DNA from: Notospermus geniculatus
Taxonomy: Eukaryota > Nemertea > Pilidiophora > Heteronemertea > Lineidae
Assembly (NCBI GenBank): GCA_002633025.1
Contig: NMRB01000023.1
Location: 851,684 to 915,683, forward strand
Length of the DNA stretch: 64,000 nucleotides
Direction of reading: 5' to 3'
The notes under the pieces were generated by a model. It was given only the letters and a program-made list of their open reading frames with translations, was not told where the DNA came from and did no database searches. The stretch's first letter is position 1, and each line of letters begins with the position of its first letter. Of the stretch, positions 28,101-40,200 are shown one piece after another. The position numbers and the translations under genes are program-made.

Positions 28101-29078
28101 AAGCAGGATGGCCACATCAGCGCAGATAGATATCGCAATTGCTCGCCGGATGAAAGGCGATTGCTCGCCCTTTGTTGATACAATACAATAAGACGACCCA
28201 ATTTAATGAAGTGCTACAGTCTTCTCAATCAAACTGAGGCCGTTCAGCCAGCATCGCATTTGTCTGGAAGATGTATATTGAGTAAGGGTTCACGCATAAT
28301 TGTCCCCACTCATTCTCTTTACGATAGTAAACAGGGAATTACATGCCACTAGGGCAGTTAGTGGTGACTTGTGAACAATGAACTGCGAGGGGTCTTCCGT
28401 CAGAAGTGGCAGTAAATTTCACTTGAGTCGGACACACGGACATGATGGAACTTTATATAAAAAAAACATTAATGCCGTGGTCAGCTCTTGTTGGACCAGG
28501 GCCAGGAAGCCGAGTTTGAGAGTAAAACACGAATGCTCCTTTAAATATCGGTGAAGTTCCAAGAATAGCAAAGTTGGACACCTTCCTGTCAGTAAAGGAG
28601 GCCCCATTTGGTTTTGTCGTATTGGCCATCGGTCTCCCTCATAAGTTTTGCTTCATCTCATTCAAATCAATCTTCATCCAAGCCTACTGCAGAAGGTTTT
28701 GCCTGTTTTCTCGATGGCTTTGCTCTGAGCAACATTATACACCATATGGAAGACTGCCGAGAGAGTTCCCGCAAATCTCTCAGGTTGCTCTGCCCTCACT
28801 ATTTCACCATGCCTGTGAACCCCTTCCCACCACAGATCAATGACGGCAAGACTAGACCCAATTTATTTCCCTAGCAGGCAGCCAGTTATCTATGCCTCGC
28901 GAAAGCCTCATCGACCTCGAGGGTTAATCCCAGAGGTCCCAACTTTGACTCAGCGCTGTGCCGCACACATCCTGAGCCACACATATCAAAGTGAACTTCA
29001 CTCCAGTCTTTCTCCACCTGCTTTGAGAGGAAAAAACATCCATGAAATGGCCAATTTACCATGTCCTTACCAAATAGT

Positions 29079-29086
29079 CCCAAGGG
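29079..29086. promoter_or_regulatory. COE-type binding core CCCAAGGG
   Basis: Context AGTCCCAAGGGGG. Further isolated exact cores lie at 1207, 38770 (GACCCAAGGGAAC), 39394 (ACCCCTTGGGGT), 43123 (TACCCAAGGGGA) and 55023. Motif evidence only. Confidence 0.3.
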
Positions 29087-29495
29087 GGCCTTGGTAATTG
29101 CCTGATCTAGGTAAGAAGTGGAGTCAGGCTGTATTAGGGTAGGGCGAGATCAGACTGTCAAAGGGCAGGAAATGTACATGATATTGAAGCAAACTCATTT
29201 TGTTATGTTCGTATTTTTTCTAAACTGTCTAAGAGCTGCTATTGGTTTATGGTGGTAAACATGTATTTTTTAGCTTCCTGTTTTCATGGCGCTGGAAATT
29301 GTTGCTGAATTTATGTAGTCTTTCTCCAGGATGCTGAATCATGTCTCACCCGGATTGCAAGAGCTCATAAGAAGAAATAAACGGAAGAGTGTACTTCAGA
29401 TTTTTGCAAAATTTGTAGGGATATTCTTTGAGCTATCTTCCTTCAAATGATTTGCCATATACTCGGAGAGAAATGCGAGCTCAAAATATCTAGCC

Positions 29496-29540
29496 TTGTT
29501 TCTTTCAGTTTAACTGAAGGTTGTTTCTTTCAGTTTAACT
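29496..29540 (+). repeat. Tandem duplication of a 3' splice acceptor-like sequence
   Basis: TTGTTTCTTTCAGTTTAACT occurs at 29496-29515 and again at 29521-29540 (25-bp period). Each copy ends a pyrimidine tract with CAG. No donor or open exon of note follows, so it is probably a chance duplication. Confidence 0.8.
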
Positions 29541-29982
29541 TAAGGGAAGGTTCACTTCGACGTATCGAACTAGTTTTTCAAATAAGCGAAAAAGAAATCC
29601 TCATCTTCAAGGAACATTCTCTTGGGGCCTTTCAGCAACAACCCACTTCACCACCTCTAATTGATCATGATTGGCGCACCTGTCAGTCATCTACCTGTCG
29701 TCATCTCTGCCAGGTAGACGGGCAACTTCATCCTCAGAACATGACTGTGCTGTGTTTGTTCAGTTTTGTCTTACAAGACAACATGGGTGAATGTGGCAAA
29801 ACTTGTCAGACTAACAAGTTCTTTTGTCAGAGATACAAGTTCAAGTAACTGAAACTCTCAAGCATGAACTCATTGCAGCTTTTTCTGTCCATGTTTGCTA
29901 AGAGAAAAAGCTTTTGTAATCCACGTCATGCTACTCATGGGTGGACCCCAACCCAGTCAACCCGGTTACTTGAAAAGACAAC

Positions 29983-30186
29983 ACTGGACCTTCCACCGGG
30001 CACTGGACCTTCCACTGGGACGCTCGAAGCCCATTATATTATGATTCCCTAATATGGTAGCAGAGCGTACGTTCTGTGTCCCTATAATATGTGGTTCCAT
30101 AATAGGGTAGCAAGCGTAGTTAAAAAAAGTGGAACGTTCTAAGCCCATAATATGGTTCCTTGATATGGTAGCAGAGCGTACACTGT
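29983..30186. repeat. Cluster of imperfect repeats ending in GGTAGCAgAGCGTA
   Basis: Three related units occur at about 30041 (ATGATTCCCTAATATGGTAG), 30091 (GTGGTTCCATAATAGGGTAG) and 30152 (ATGGTTCCTTGATATGGTAG), each followed by CA(GA)GCGTA. Just before them ACTGGACCTTCCAC is duplicated. A degenerate minisatellite or mobile-element debris. Confidence 0.65.
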
Positions 30187-30417
30187 AAATCTAAAGTGTT
30201 TAAAGTCTGAACACGAAACTAAACGGGAATATGCAACATATTTTAAACATCTAAACGCGTTTAGTTCTCCATATTCCAACGAAATAGATAAATGTGTTTC
30301 CATGACGACAAAAAATTATTAAACCGACTGATTTAGACTGAAAAAGTGACAAAAAAGCGTTGGAAGATGAAGGAAAAAAGTATAAAAAGGCACGCAGTAA
30401 AGAGTGAATAATACCGG

Positions 30418-30493
30418 CAGGCAGATTCGATCCAGGGCCCACCAACATGCATAATCTGGACCAACGCTCTAACCACTACGCCACTGGGGCTAC
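30418..30493 (-). mobile_element. tRNA-like SINE head
   Basis: The minus strand reads an A box TGGCGTAGTGGTTAGAGCG and a B box GATCGAATC about 35 bp further on, both matching RNA polymerase III internal promoter consensus. No obvious tail matches the 3.2-kb family. An AT-rich stretch (30180-30400) with repeated TTTAAA/TTTAGT motifs lies beside it and may be part of the element. Confidence 0.6.
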
Positions 30494-30640
30494 ACGCCCT
30501 GGCCTGGAATTTTTCTTTGGGTAACTCGGAAAACCTGTCTACTGTATTATTTCCTCCTGAACGTTAAAGCGTGAAGTTAGACCTGGAATAAGTTTATTCC
30601 ACCTTTATGCATCTGATTTATATCTTTTATATCCTGGGGG

Positions 30641-30641
30641 N
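30641..30641. other. Ambiguous base (N)
   Basis: A single N after a G-run (cctggggg-n-tctg). Unlike the other two Ns, no duplicated sequence flanks it. Confidence 0.95.
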
Positions 30642-32180
30642 TCTGTATCCGAATTTCACAACACATTCTGGTGGGACGATTTAAACCTGATCACTTAAGA
30701 GATAAATATTGAAAGAGCATATCAGCCAGGCAGAAATCAGCCGGAAACAGAAACAGCTACTACGGAAACCACACGCGTGGTGTTTCATAAAATTTTTAAG
30801 CTATGCTGAGGAAATTCAATAATGTCTAACATCTGGCCCTAATGGTGAAGGCCCATAATGTAATTAGTTGGTTTAATCCCATCGCATGGACTCCACTGAC
30901 TGGTATGTTTTCCCTAATTATAACCAATGTATGACAATTTGTGAAATTTTTATGTGTCGCGAATGTTGGTTCAGGAATGGGAAAATGCATGAATTCTCTA
31001 GGGTCCTAATGTTTTTTTACTGTACCAATGCTTTGTGCTTATCTACGCTGCTGATGGCTGAGGGTGCGTTTTTGTCAACCTGTTTGATAGCCTACCATGA
31101 TAACCTGGTCATGAAGCCAAATTCGTCTTATGACGAGTTGTTGCCACGGACGTTTTTCAATAAACAGTAACGCCACTTCATTGCTGCCACTACAAAAAGA
31201 CTGTTTGATGCTTCTGTAAACTGACTGGAATCACATTCTATCGTTGTGGCTGTGGTTGTGGCGGCGAGGGTTAACATTTCGCTAACAACCGCCTGGAAAA
31301 GTCTCCCATGCCAACCCTCAAATGATTTGACACAACTTCCTGGGTGGTTCGTGTTAGCTTCATCATGTGCTGACTAAATACGCTGTATCGTCATGCTAGC
31401 TGGAATAGCGAAGGTGTGAGGCACAACCACATCCAGCTAGCCAGTTAGGCCAAACCATACAAAGCATTTGTTGTAATTGGGTAATATTGAGACCGTGAAC
31501 AGAATAGAGAAGACTCGGCTCACGAGTGTGAAACGAACATCCTCGCCAATCTGAGGTGCCGTACTGCTCGCAAAATAAAACTGATAAGTCCTTCCAACGC
31601 TGTTAAAAATGCTTGAAAACGGACTATCAGCTCATCCTAAAGCCGCTAGCCCAGCGTTCGTCAGCACTGCATCCTGGTGTAAAGTGACACTGGGACAATA
31701 GCCATGCTGACTGTTTATTGATAAATATGCTTTCAGATAGATATAGATGCCATAGCTCAAGATGACTTTGATGACTCATTGCCAAACGAGAGAAATTGAT
31801 CACTGAACATGGCTGCTCTGTTGATGGCTTTTTATATGGGCTATGTCCAAAGGAACATTGGTGTTCTTGCATCATGTCATGCTTTTCGGATTCTGCCGAA
31901 TGTTGTGTTCCATAACAGTTAACCCTTTCGATATTAGTAGTTGTTTGAGTTAGGAAGCAATTTGTCTCCAAAGATGTCATATTGTCATGGCGAAAATTGA
32001 ACTGGAGAGTGATCGTTGACATCGCTGAGGATGTGGCCAAGCAATAGTCAAGTCTGGGTTATCACAAACTGAAAATTTGGGGGATTGGAAGAAGGTCGTA
32101 CGTCGTCAGCATACAACCTACATGTAATTTGATTTTCGTAAAATATTCTATTTTCAACTCAACTAACTATATTTTCATGT

Positions 32181-32225
32181 TTCTAACGTTCATGAGTTTC
32201 TTTTTGCTTTATTTTTCAGGTAAGT
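32181..32225 (+). promoter_or_regulatory. COE: Recursive splice site (zero-nucleotide exon) in the giant intron
   Basis: A long pyrimidine tract leads into ctttatttttcag|gtaagt: a strong 3' splice site ending at 32219 that abuts a perfect 5' splice site at 32220-32225. A branch-point-like TTCTAAC sits at 32181-32187, its likely branch A about 33 nt before the AG. Splicing the exon ending at 9244 (AG) to this point would recreate AG|GTAAGT, allowing the intron to be removed in steps of about 23.0 and 30.7 kb. This is the classic ratcheting-point layout known from long introns of Drosophila and vertebrate neural genes. Use of the site is inferred, not shown. Confidence 0.7.
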
Positions 32226-33828
32226 GTGTGCCCTTGAGTCGAAGTGTGGTGAGTCTTTATGGTGTACCCTTATCATGAGAATTGGTTGGGCCAAGTCGGG
32301 GATTTCTTGATTCTATCGACTACGGTTGTGTTCCAAAGCTTCTGGCAGGCGTGTAGTGGGTGCATTCGACTATTCAGTGCAGTCGGCCTCCGCGTCCTCG
32401 AACATAGTCGAAGGCGCTTGGTCAAGATAACGGTTAGTTTGAAGCCGCTGGCCGAGCAAAGCATCAGTTAAGGGAAGCAAAATTTGCGCAATTTACGAGA
32501 AGATAAGACTAAGACAACGATTGTTTCTGCCAAGTCAGGTTGATATGAACAAAATGTACACTCGGATCTAACACTTCCTTCCTCAAACACTAACTGGCTC
32601 TTTATTGTCGTGGTGACACACTCTCGCACAAATGGCGAGATTAGTCTCCATTACGGCCGTCCAATTTAGCCCTTCCTTATCAGGGAAATAGTCATTATAG
32701 ACGTAGTCCGGCGGACCCTTTAAGTCAGCAGCATGGCTGCATCATCGCGCATGGATGCAGGATCAATACTTAATAGCACAAAGAAACGACGCCAACGACG
32801 CTGTTTATATTTGGCGAATTTTGCGATCAGGTGGCCCAATAGCGGAAACATTCAAATATTAATTCAGTGAGTGTTCTTTCAAGATGGGCATCACTCCAGA
32901 TCAAGCTTCTGATTCAGCTAAAAGGGTTAGCCGTTGTGTATTAAACCCAATTTACCAATAGAAAATTACAGAGCCTTGACTTGCGGGGAGTTAATGCCAG
33001 CCTGGGGCAATCATTTCTGTGCTGGCTACTTTAACTTTATCCTACCAACTTTTTTTCTGTCCTGTACTTATCGTATTTCGTGGCGATGGGTTATAGATAC
33101 TTGTTCAGTGTACAGATGGGCAGCCGACCTACCCAAAATTTCCTATACTGCGGTGACCAATCCTGGTCTACAAGTGTTTGAGAAAGATTGATTCATCATG
33201 AAGAAAGGTCATTCTGAAGCAAGCTCTTTGCAGTTCGTTCTCCCTTCACCAAATGTATAGTAGACCGTACTGAGAGATTTGTCCAGATGAAGTGATCACA
33301 AAGGCTATGAAACCCAAGAAATGTCTCCAAGAACTCACCCTTGTCTTGGTAATTTGTGTTTACATGGTCAGATTCAGAATCTGCGATATATATCGGAGTG
33401 GCTTTCATCAGATAATATCAGGCCATCAAGTCACACAGGCAATTTAATGGATTAGCCGCTGGACAGATCATAGATTGTTCCATACTCTTGTTGGGACTGT
33501 TCTCTGCTGGGGACGGATTTTGTCTCCATCCCCCTGCTGGTTGACTTTATCCCGAAAATGAACTCGAGACAAAGGGAAATATTGCTGAACATTGGAGGAT
33601 TGTCGATTGTAAGATTGAGACTGAGCTATTGTCTTCGCTGAAGAAGTTTGCTGGCTTAGTAAGAACCCAGAAAGGGGCTCTGCAACCAGCTCCTACAGGC
33701 AAATGAAATGACGTTGGTTGTAGTTAGTCTCTTTGTTCAGCTTCTTATATGACGGTTCCCTATACGTTGAAAATGATGCTATCTCTTCCACTCGAGTGGG
33801 ATACACTGGCTTACTTTAATAACTTGTT

Positions 33829-33892
33829 GGAATCGAACCCCTGACTAGCAATGTAAAATGCCTGTACCTACACCAAACGGTGGCAAGTTGCT
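33829..33892 (-). mobile_element. Degraded tRNA-like SINE head
   Basis: The minus strand has a clean B box GGGGTTCGATTCC and a weak A box-like stretch (TTGCCACCGTTTGGTGTAGG) upstream. Probably an old SINE fragment. Confidence 0.4.
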
Positions 33893-34198
33893 GTAGTTAT
33901 GAATCAGGCTAGGCTCTTCCTTCAGCGACAACTGAATGTGATATCGGAATCGCGCACTCCAAGATTGTATTATGCATGTTTATGAATTTCTTGTCGATGG
34001 CGATCCACGTTATTGGCTTATTTCATAGAGAAGCTTAGTGAGGATTAGGCTGTACAAGAATCATACATTAAAGGCTACAACTGGGGTTCTCAAGGGACTT
34101 CAATAGCTACAACTGAGGCTCCCTAGGGTGCATCCACAGCTGTCCCTATGACAGTCGAGAGCAGAGGCACCAGAGGTCACTTCGTGAGACCATATCTT

Positions 34199-35477
34199 GT
34201 TGGATGAGCGAGGTCCTCAATGGCATGCCCACTGTCTCGCAGAATTAACAGGCTTCAGTTGTCAGAGAAGGGATTTTCATCTGGGAGTCCTTTGGCTCTA
34301 CTAAATGAGATTTGTTTTATAAATTTGACCACAAAAGTGGAATTAATCACTATGAAGCACAACATGATGTCAGTTTTTCCTAAAAAGGCAATCCTTGTAA
34401 CACCGAACCTTGGTGTGGTGTCTTGGTTCGCTGTGTGCCTACTTCCACACCCTGTTGGTTTATGCCCGTGTTGACGATCTATAAACCACACGATTCGATC
34501 ATAATACAACTTGGAGGTGTATATGATATGACTGAACAGTACCGTAGGGCACTGTAGTCGTACCAATTTGATAATTATTGCCATCAGTTTTAATTATTAA
34601 TGTAATATTTGCATGTTTAGTGGAGGGTAGTGGAGCAGGAAATTATCATGAGTTTCACACACTTGTATTACATGAAACTGAATGGAAAGCGATATTTCAT
34701 GCTAGCTGTTCTATTGTATACAATGGCAAATCTGAAAATGAGACGATTTTAAGTTGATTGAAATTCTTGACGATGTATGAACTTCTGTCATGAACTGAAC
34801 TCCCTCGTTGCCAGGCAACCAGTTTCGGGTATGACCNGTTGGATGAGCGAGGCCCTCAATGACATGCCCACTGTCTCGCAGAATTAACAGGCTTCAGTTG
34901 TCAGAGAAGGGATTTTCATCTGGGAGTCCTTTGGCTCTACTAAATGAGATTTGTTTTATAAATGTGACCACAAAAGTGGAGTTAATCACTATGAAGAACA
35001 ACATGATGTCAGTTTTTCCTAAAAAAAGGCAATCCTTGTAACACCGAACCTTGGTGTGGTGTCTTGGTTCGCTGTGTGCCTACTTCCACACCCTGTTGGT
35101 TTATGCCCGTGTTGACGATCTATAAACCACACGATTCGATCATAATACAACTTGGAGGTGTATATGATATGACTGAACAGTACCGTAGGGCACTGTAGTC
35201 GTACCAATTTGATAATTATTGCCATCAGTTTTAATTATTAATGTAATATTTGCATGTTTAGTGGAGGGTAGTGGAGCAGGAAATTATCATGAGTTTCACA
35301 CACTTGTATTACATGAAACTGAATGGAAAGCGATATTTCATGCTAGCTGTTCTATTGTATACAATGGCAAATCTGAAAATGAGACGATTTTAAGTTGATT
35401 GAAATTCTTGACGATGTATGAACTTCTGTCATGAACTGAACTCCCTCGTTGCCAGGCAACCAGTTTCGGGTATGACC
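34199..35477. repeat. Direct duplication, about 640 bp, joined by a single N
   Basis: Copy 1 at 34199-34836 and copy 2 at 34838-35477 both start GTTGGATGAGCGAGG and end CGGGTATGACC. They differ by only a handful of substitutions and a short A-run indel. The N at 34837 sits exactly at the junction. This fits two alleles placed side by side by the assembler better than a true tandem duplication. Confidence 0.95.
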
Positions 35478-35904
35478 GATGTATGATACCTTAGATTTGG
35501 TCTAGCGGAAAATGAGAATCACACACTCTCAACCTTTCCTCACCTCACCATCACTTGTTCACATTCAAACTAAAACTTCCCTTCACAGAAAAACAAATAA
35601 AAACCTATCTTATTTTTTACTGAGTATTCTCTGGAGGACAAAAGAAATTTCAAAATGTTTAATTGCTGACTATGTAATGAATAAGTCAGATGGATAGTCA
35701 TATTGCAGCATTAATTGACATACTGCAACCTGACAGCTGTCAATTATACCTCCAAGTCATGTACACATGAATATTCCACAAGGTCCCCAGGGGTGAGAAT
35801 GACGTTAACACGGCCTCGAATCCAACCGATCGCCTAATGGGTCAGTTGTTCATTATCCCATTTTTTTCCTTATTTGCTCTTATTGGTGGAAGTAATATTT
35901 TTCT

Positions 35905-36105
35905 TGGTAACATCCATTTCGACATTCTCTTCAAGAGATGACAATCAACCAGAAAATCCCTTGGACCAGCAAAAACCATGTTTTAGAAACTGAAACTTGA
36001 GATACGATTGGCTCTGGTTTACGACGTGACATTCTGTTTTTGTTTCATCCATTTCGTCATTCTGTTCAATTGATCAGCCTCCAACTAGAAAATCCCTCCG
36101 ACTTC
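35905..36105. repeat. Imperfect direct repeat, about 140-bp spacing
   Basis: ACATCCATTTCGACATTCTC with AACCAGAAAATCCCTTGGAC (from about 35909) resembles TTCATCCATTTCGTCATTCT with AACTAGAAAATCCCTCCGAC (from about 36045). Function unknown. Confidence 0.6.
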
Positions 36106-36878
36106 TAAAACCAAGATATCGAGATATTGGGATACGTTGATCAAAAACAGGGCATTTCCAATCATTGTCTGCAGAGCTCTTTCCTTTACGGGGAGTGCAT
36201 GGTTTAATCAAGGCCCTTTTTCTGTCTGTTTGTCCATCAAGTGTATCCCCTACATAATACTGTACACTCGATATCAATACAAGAATGAGCCAGTAAACCA
36301 ATCTTCGCTCTACTCCTGGCCATTAGGGACGTCACTTGTCAGAAGCCGGGGCTTACGAATCATAAGATCGGTCGGGTGTGGTTTACGTTGCCTTGGTTAC
36401 AGAGAAGAATTTCAAACAAGCCTTTGTCAACCGAAATCTGATGAAATCCTCAGCTTGTGTAATGTTATAGAAGTTATGAAAATTTGATGGAATTGCTGAA
36501 CGGAGAATCGCTCTCCGAGCTGAGAGATCAGAGATCGGACAATACTGACATGATTTTCTAATTTGTAAATTGATGGTGGGATCAAAATGTATAATCAGAC
36601 CTGATCGTGAATATACCCAGACCATTACAGAAAAAAGAAGATGGACCACTAGATTTGTACAACGTTTTTACCCAGGTTCTCCAATGTTCGGAACGAATAG
36701 GGGTATGTCTAACTGGAACATGAACCAAGTTCCTTTAGCAAACAAGGCCTTGGCGTTACACGTTAAGGGCCTCCTCCAAGTGGGAGTTTTCCCCGGCTGC
36801 TTGGCTCTCTCTGGGTATCTCAGCCACAGGAAACTGTGGGCAGTCGTTTGTATCATTGGTCTTGGCCTAGTCGTAAAG

Positions 36879-37067
36879 CCAGGTCACACTCTGGCGACTT
36901 AGGCGGGCGAATCCCCGCGAACTAGAATGAAATGGTCCATGGACCATGTGCTCACCCTTTGGACATAATAGTGTAATGACAGAGAGAGGTATGTACATGG
37001 TCCATGGACCATTTCATTCTAGTTCGCGGGGATTCGCCCGCCTAAGTTGCCACAGTGTGACCTGGGC
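36879..37067. mobile_element. Long-arm inverted repeat (MITE/foldback), about 189 bp
   Basis: Arms of about 72 bp (36879-36950 and 36993-37066) are nearly identical. They begin CCAGGTCACACT, contain CTTAGGCGGGCGAATCCCCG, and end in the perfect palindrome ATGGTCCATGGACCAT. About 42 bp of loop separates them. The high arm identity suggests recent insertion. No open frame of note. Confidence 0.9.
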
Positions 37068-37081
37068 AAGGAAAGCAACAA

Positions 37082-37203
37082 TAGGGAAGTTTCGCAAGCG
37101 CCCGGTTAGGCTATACGACGACGTTTATCTATTGTTTGGGTATACCCACACAATAGATAAACGTCGTCGAAGGGTCTAACCGGGCGCTTGCGAAACCTCA
37201 CTA
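37082..37203. mobile_element. MITE with TA-flanked TAGGGAAGTT...AACCTCACTA ends, 122 bp
   Basis: The left arm TAGGGAAGTTTCGCAAGCGC continues with CCGGTTAG and CGACGACGTTTATCTATTG, mirrored on the right by CAATAGATAAACGTCGTCG and GGGCGCTTGCGAAACC. The outer TA on both sides suggests a TA target site (Tc1/mariner-like). It starts only 15 bp after the preceding inverted-repeat element. The terminal motif is shared with the element at 46778. Confidence 0.85.
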
Positions 37204-40200
37204 ATGGTGAACTGCCAACTGAGTTTAAGGGAAGTTCGTGGAGGAAGTCGTCGCTTGTTCATCCCAGTAACATTGATACTGTTTCGGTCTATCGACAAGA
37301 AACTGCTGCTGCGCTGCTTTCTCTGATCAAACGCAGCAAAATTGTTGCGGTATTGATTCAACGCTTGTATGCGTTATGACATCTCACGGCTCATCTAACA
37401 AATTCCTGATGAAATTTCAGCTAATATGATGTGCGTTATCCTGCTCCATCAGAGGGAAGCCATAGGCCAGGACTAAGAACTCGTTAACGAGACCTTATTT
37501 AGCTTGTCATCACGGTCATCAAAATGATATCTTTAATTATAAAACACTTTCCGGTAATCGCGAGCTTAAGTAATTACAAATATCAAGTGTACCGTGGTTC
37601 ATTGGGCCGATGTTGTTGGTGGTTACATGGATGAGCTTCTTTGACAAATGATGTCACATGGATACTTTTACGCATCCTGGTTAGACTTTTGAGAATAAGT
37701 CTGTCAATAAATTCGTTTTCACCGTGAGTGACTGATACCGGGAAATCTTGAATTCCTTCTGGCTGCTCAAACTGCCTGCTCGCTGCTGCTGCTGCAGAGA
37801 TGCGACTGTTTACCCAACATTTTAGAGCCACTCTTCCCGTCACTTGATCACTCCAACACTTTTATTGCTTGTTATACAGCACTAAGTGGCCAGAAGTGGC
37901 TGGAGTGTTTGTACAAGTCATTGTGGCTCTTGGAGTTGGTTTTAGGTATTGTACGGTGCACAAATCTCCTCATGAAGGGTTGTATCAATGTTTCAGTTGC
38001 TTGGAAGCCACAATGGAATTATTCTGAAGATGAGGACAGTGCAGGAGACGGCTGCCTCTGGTTCGCATCATGATTTTGATACCCTTGGAATGTCTCCCAT
38101 CTGTTCATCAACAGTGGCATGGATAATCGACGCTTACTGTGTAATCATTTTGGTATACTGAAACTTGTTTTTAGAAAATCCTTCGCGAATTACGCCAGAT
38201 AGCAAAAGGGGACGAATGGTCTTGATGATGACCCCGCAGCAAATGACCCAACAGTTGGGACTGAAGTTGCGGTCGGGACCAAAATAGACGCCATGACCAC
38301 GACAAACGATGCACAGCAATGTCATGGTCGGAAACTGGGCACTTGTCTCTGGCCTGATGTCGTCACGTTTTGGACCATTCCATCTCCCAAACTCACGCTC
38401 GTTATGCTGGTAAAAAAGTAACCGTTGCCTATTTCACATGAAAAAAAAAACAAACCAATAGCTACACGTATTACTTCAGAACAAGAATGTCCATATACGC
38501 ATACACATTAAACATACTCATTCTCCACCAGTACAAAAACCACGGCTTCTGTTTTTCATGCTATCTCCCATATACACACGATATTTCATCTTTACAGATA
38601 AAGCCCCAAATGACTCTAAATACCCAAAAGGGAAATAACATGGGCTTAACCTACTGTAGCTCATTCACTTAGCCGACCAAGCTGCTTTTTTGGTCCATTT
38701 GGCCATTTGTAGTACTACGTTTATCCCATAGCATCCCATGGCGAACATTCCCCAGCAACCTGCTTCAGACCCAAGGGAACAACATCCAGTGATCCTATTT
38801 TGATAAACATATCAATAAGACTTTGAAATACGCCATCTACAATCTATTACATAGCTTTCTATCGCGAATTTGCTGTCGCGAAATACGCCAAAGTGAGCAC
38901 GGGGCATTGTATGAAATCCCAGAGCAGCTCGTCTAATACGTCCGCCGGGATGCACCATTTACACATCAACACTATTTGAGTATAGAAAACACCATATCTG
39001 CGAATCTATCATTTTGTCATGGCGTGCTACAGAGACGACTTTAATTTGCCGTATGGGAAATGGCGGCCCATGGGACTCGGTATTCCGCGGGGTAGTGTGG
39101 GAATACAGGTATTTCTTCCTCGGGTGCCGTGTGTTGATTTTCTATATTTATGACTTCGCGATTCGACATTGACTTCAATGAATTTTCGCCCGGGATCTCG
39201 TGTTGGCGAGTATGTCATGCAAAGACTTCGATTGGTGAAGAATAGCCTAATCTAGTAACACTCATTGCTGGTTCTGTTGGCGAAGATCGCAGTATGGTGG
39301 ATTGGAAATACTGGATCGGATTTGCAAGGTCAAGAAGGATGGTGTCATGGGACGGGATGGCCTGGGGACAGAAATACCCGATGGTCCGTTAACCCCTTGG
39401 GGTGGATATGGTGGTCGTGGCCCATTCCCTAAAACGAGATTAGGTAGATAATGTAAAGGTTTGAAGGCCTGATCACCATATACATATAGTTTTAAGCCTG
39501 TGTGACCCAGAAGTTGGGCTCAAAGCACTCCGACCAATAAAAAAGATAAGACCGAATTGCTCTCCAATGGAGTTTCCCTTCATTTGAGCTTGGCCTTGGG
39601 AACATGCAGGGTCTTAAGTTGGCCTACACTGTACCCACCGTCCTACCAATTTCCCGAGAAGGCAAGGTTGGTTTAGACATCATTTTCAATTGGTTAATTT
39701 TAAGCTGGTTCTAAATCAGCAATTTTACATCACGGGGGACGTAGAACTTGAATTCGCAGTATATCTCTCCAGATGGCACCCATTCATGCTGAAACAATCG
39801 CATGAATATTCATAAGAAACATAAGCCGGCATTTCGCCTGTCGTCCGACGACGAACATGATCAAATATGAAATGTTATACGCCAAATACAATTGGATGCC
39901 TCAAGATCAAACGTCTTGTACTAAATGTACATGTACAAGTTGGGTAACTTGGCAATATCAGTAGTCGCAATCAGGCGGTTGAATCGGAGAATGGTAGGAA
40001 CTGCATGGGTAGGAGTTCGGTTGAGCTGATTCTGAAGTTCATTAGCATAACACGCTCTGGCTTGCTTCATAAAACATTTATACTGCCAAGTCATCCTGGG
40101 CAGATAAACTTTATTATGAGGATCGTGTACACTACATCAAAATGAAAAATGAACTATCCTCTTTCTTTTATCTGTACGTCATGAAAAATTCATGGTGTTA

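Noticed and set aside
27723-28115. 130-codon minus-strand frame
   Set aside because: No recognisable domain, no splice or promoter context, and a length not exceptional for this amount of sequence.
29090-29115. Possible recursive splice site (gatctag|gtaagaag)
   Set aside because: No pyrimidine tract or branch-like sequence upstream, and the preceding bases are G-rich.
30418-30493. Functional tRNA gene on the - strand
   Set aside because: Excellent internal promoter boxes, but the inter-box region does not fold as a tRNA anticodon stem and acceptor ends do not pair.
31627-32040. 137-codon minus-strand frame
   Set aside because: Low-complexity Ser/His-rich translation with no known motif and no supporting signals.
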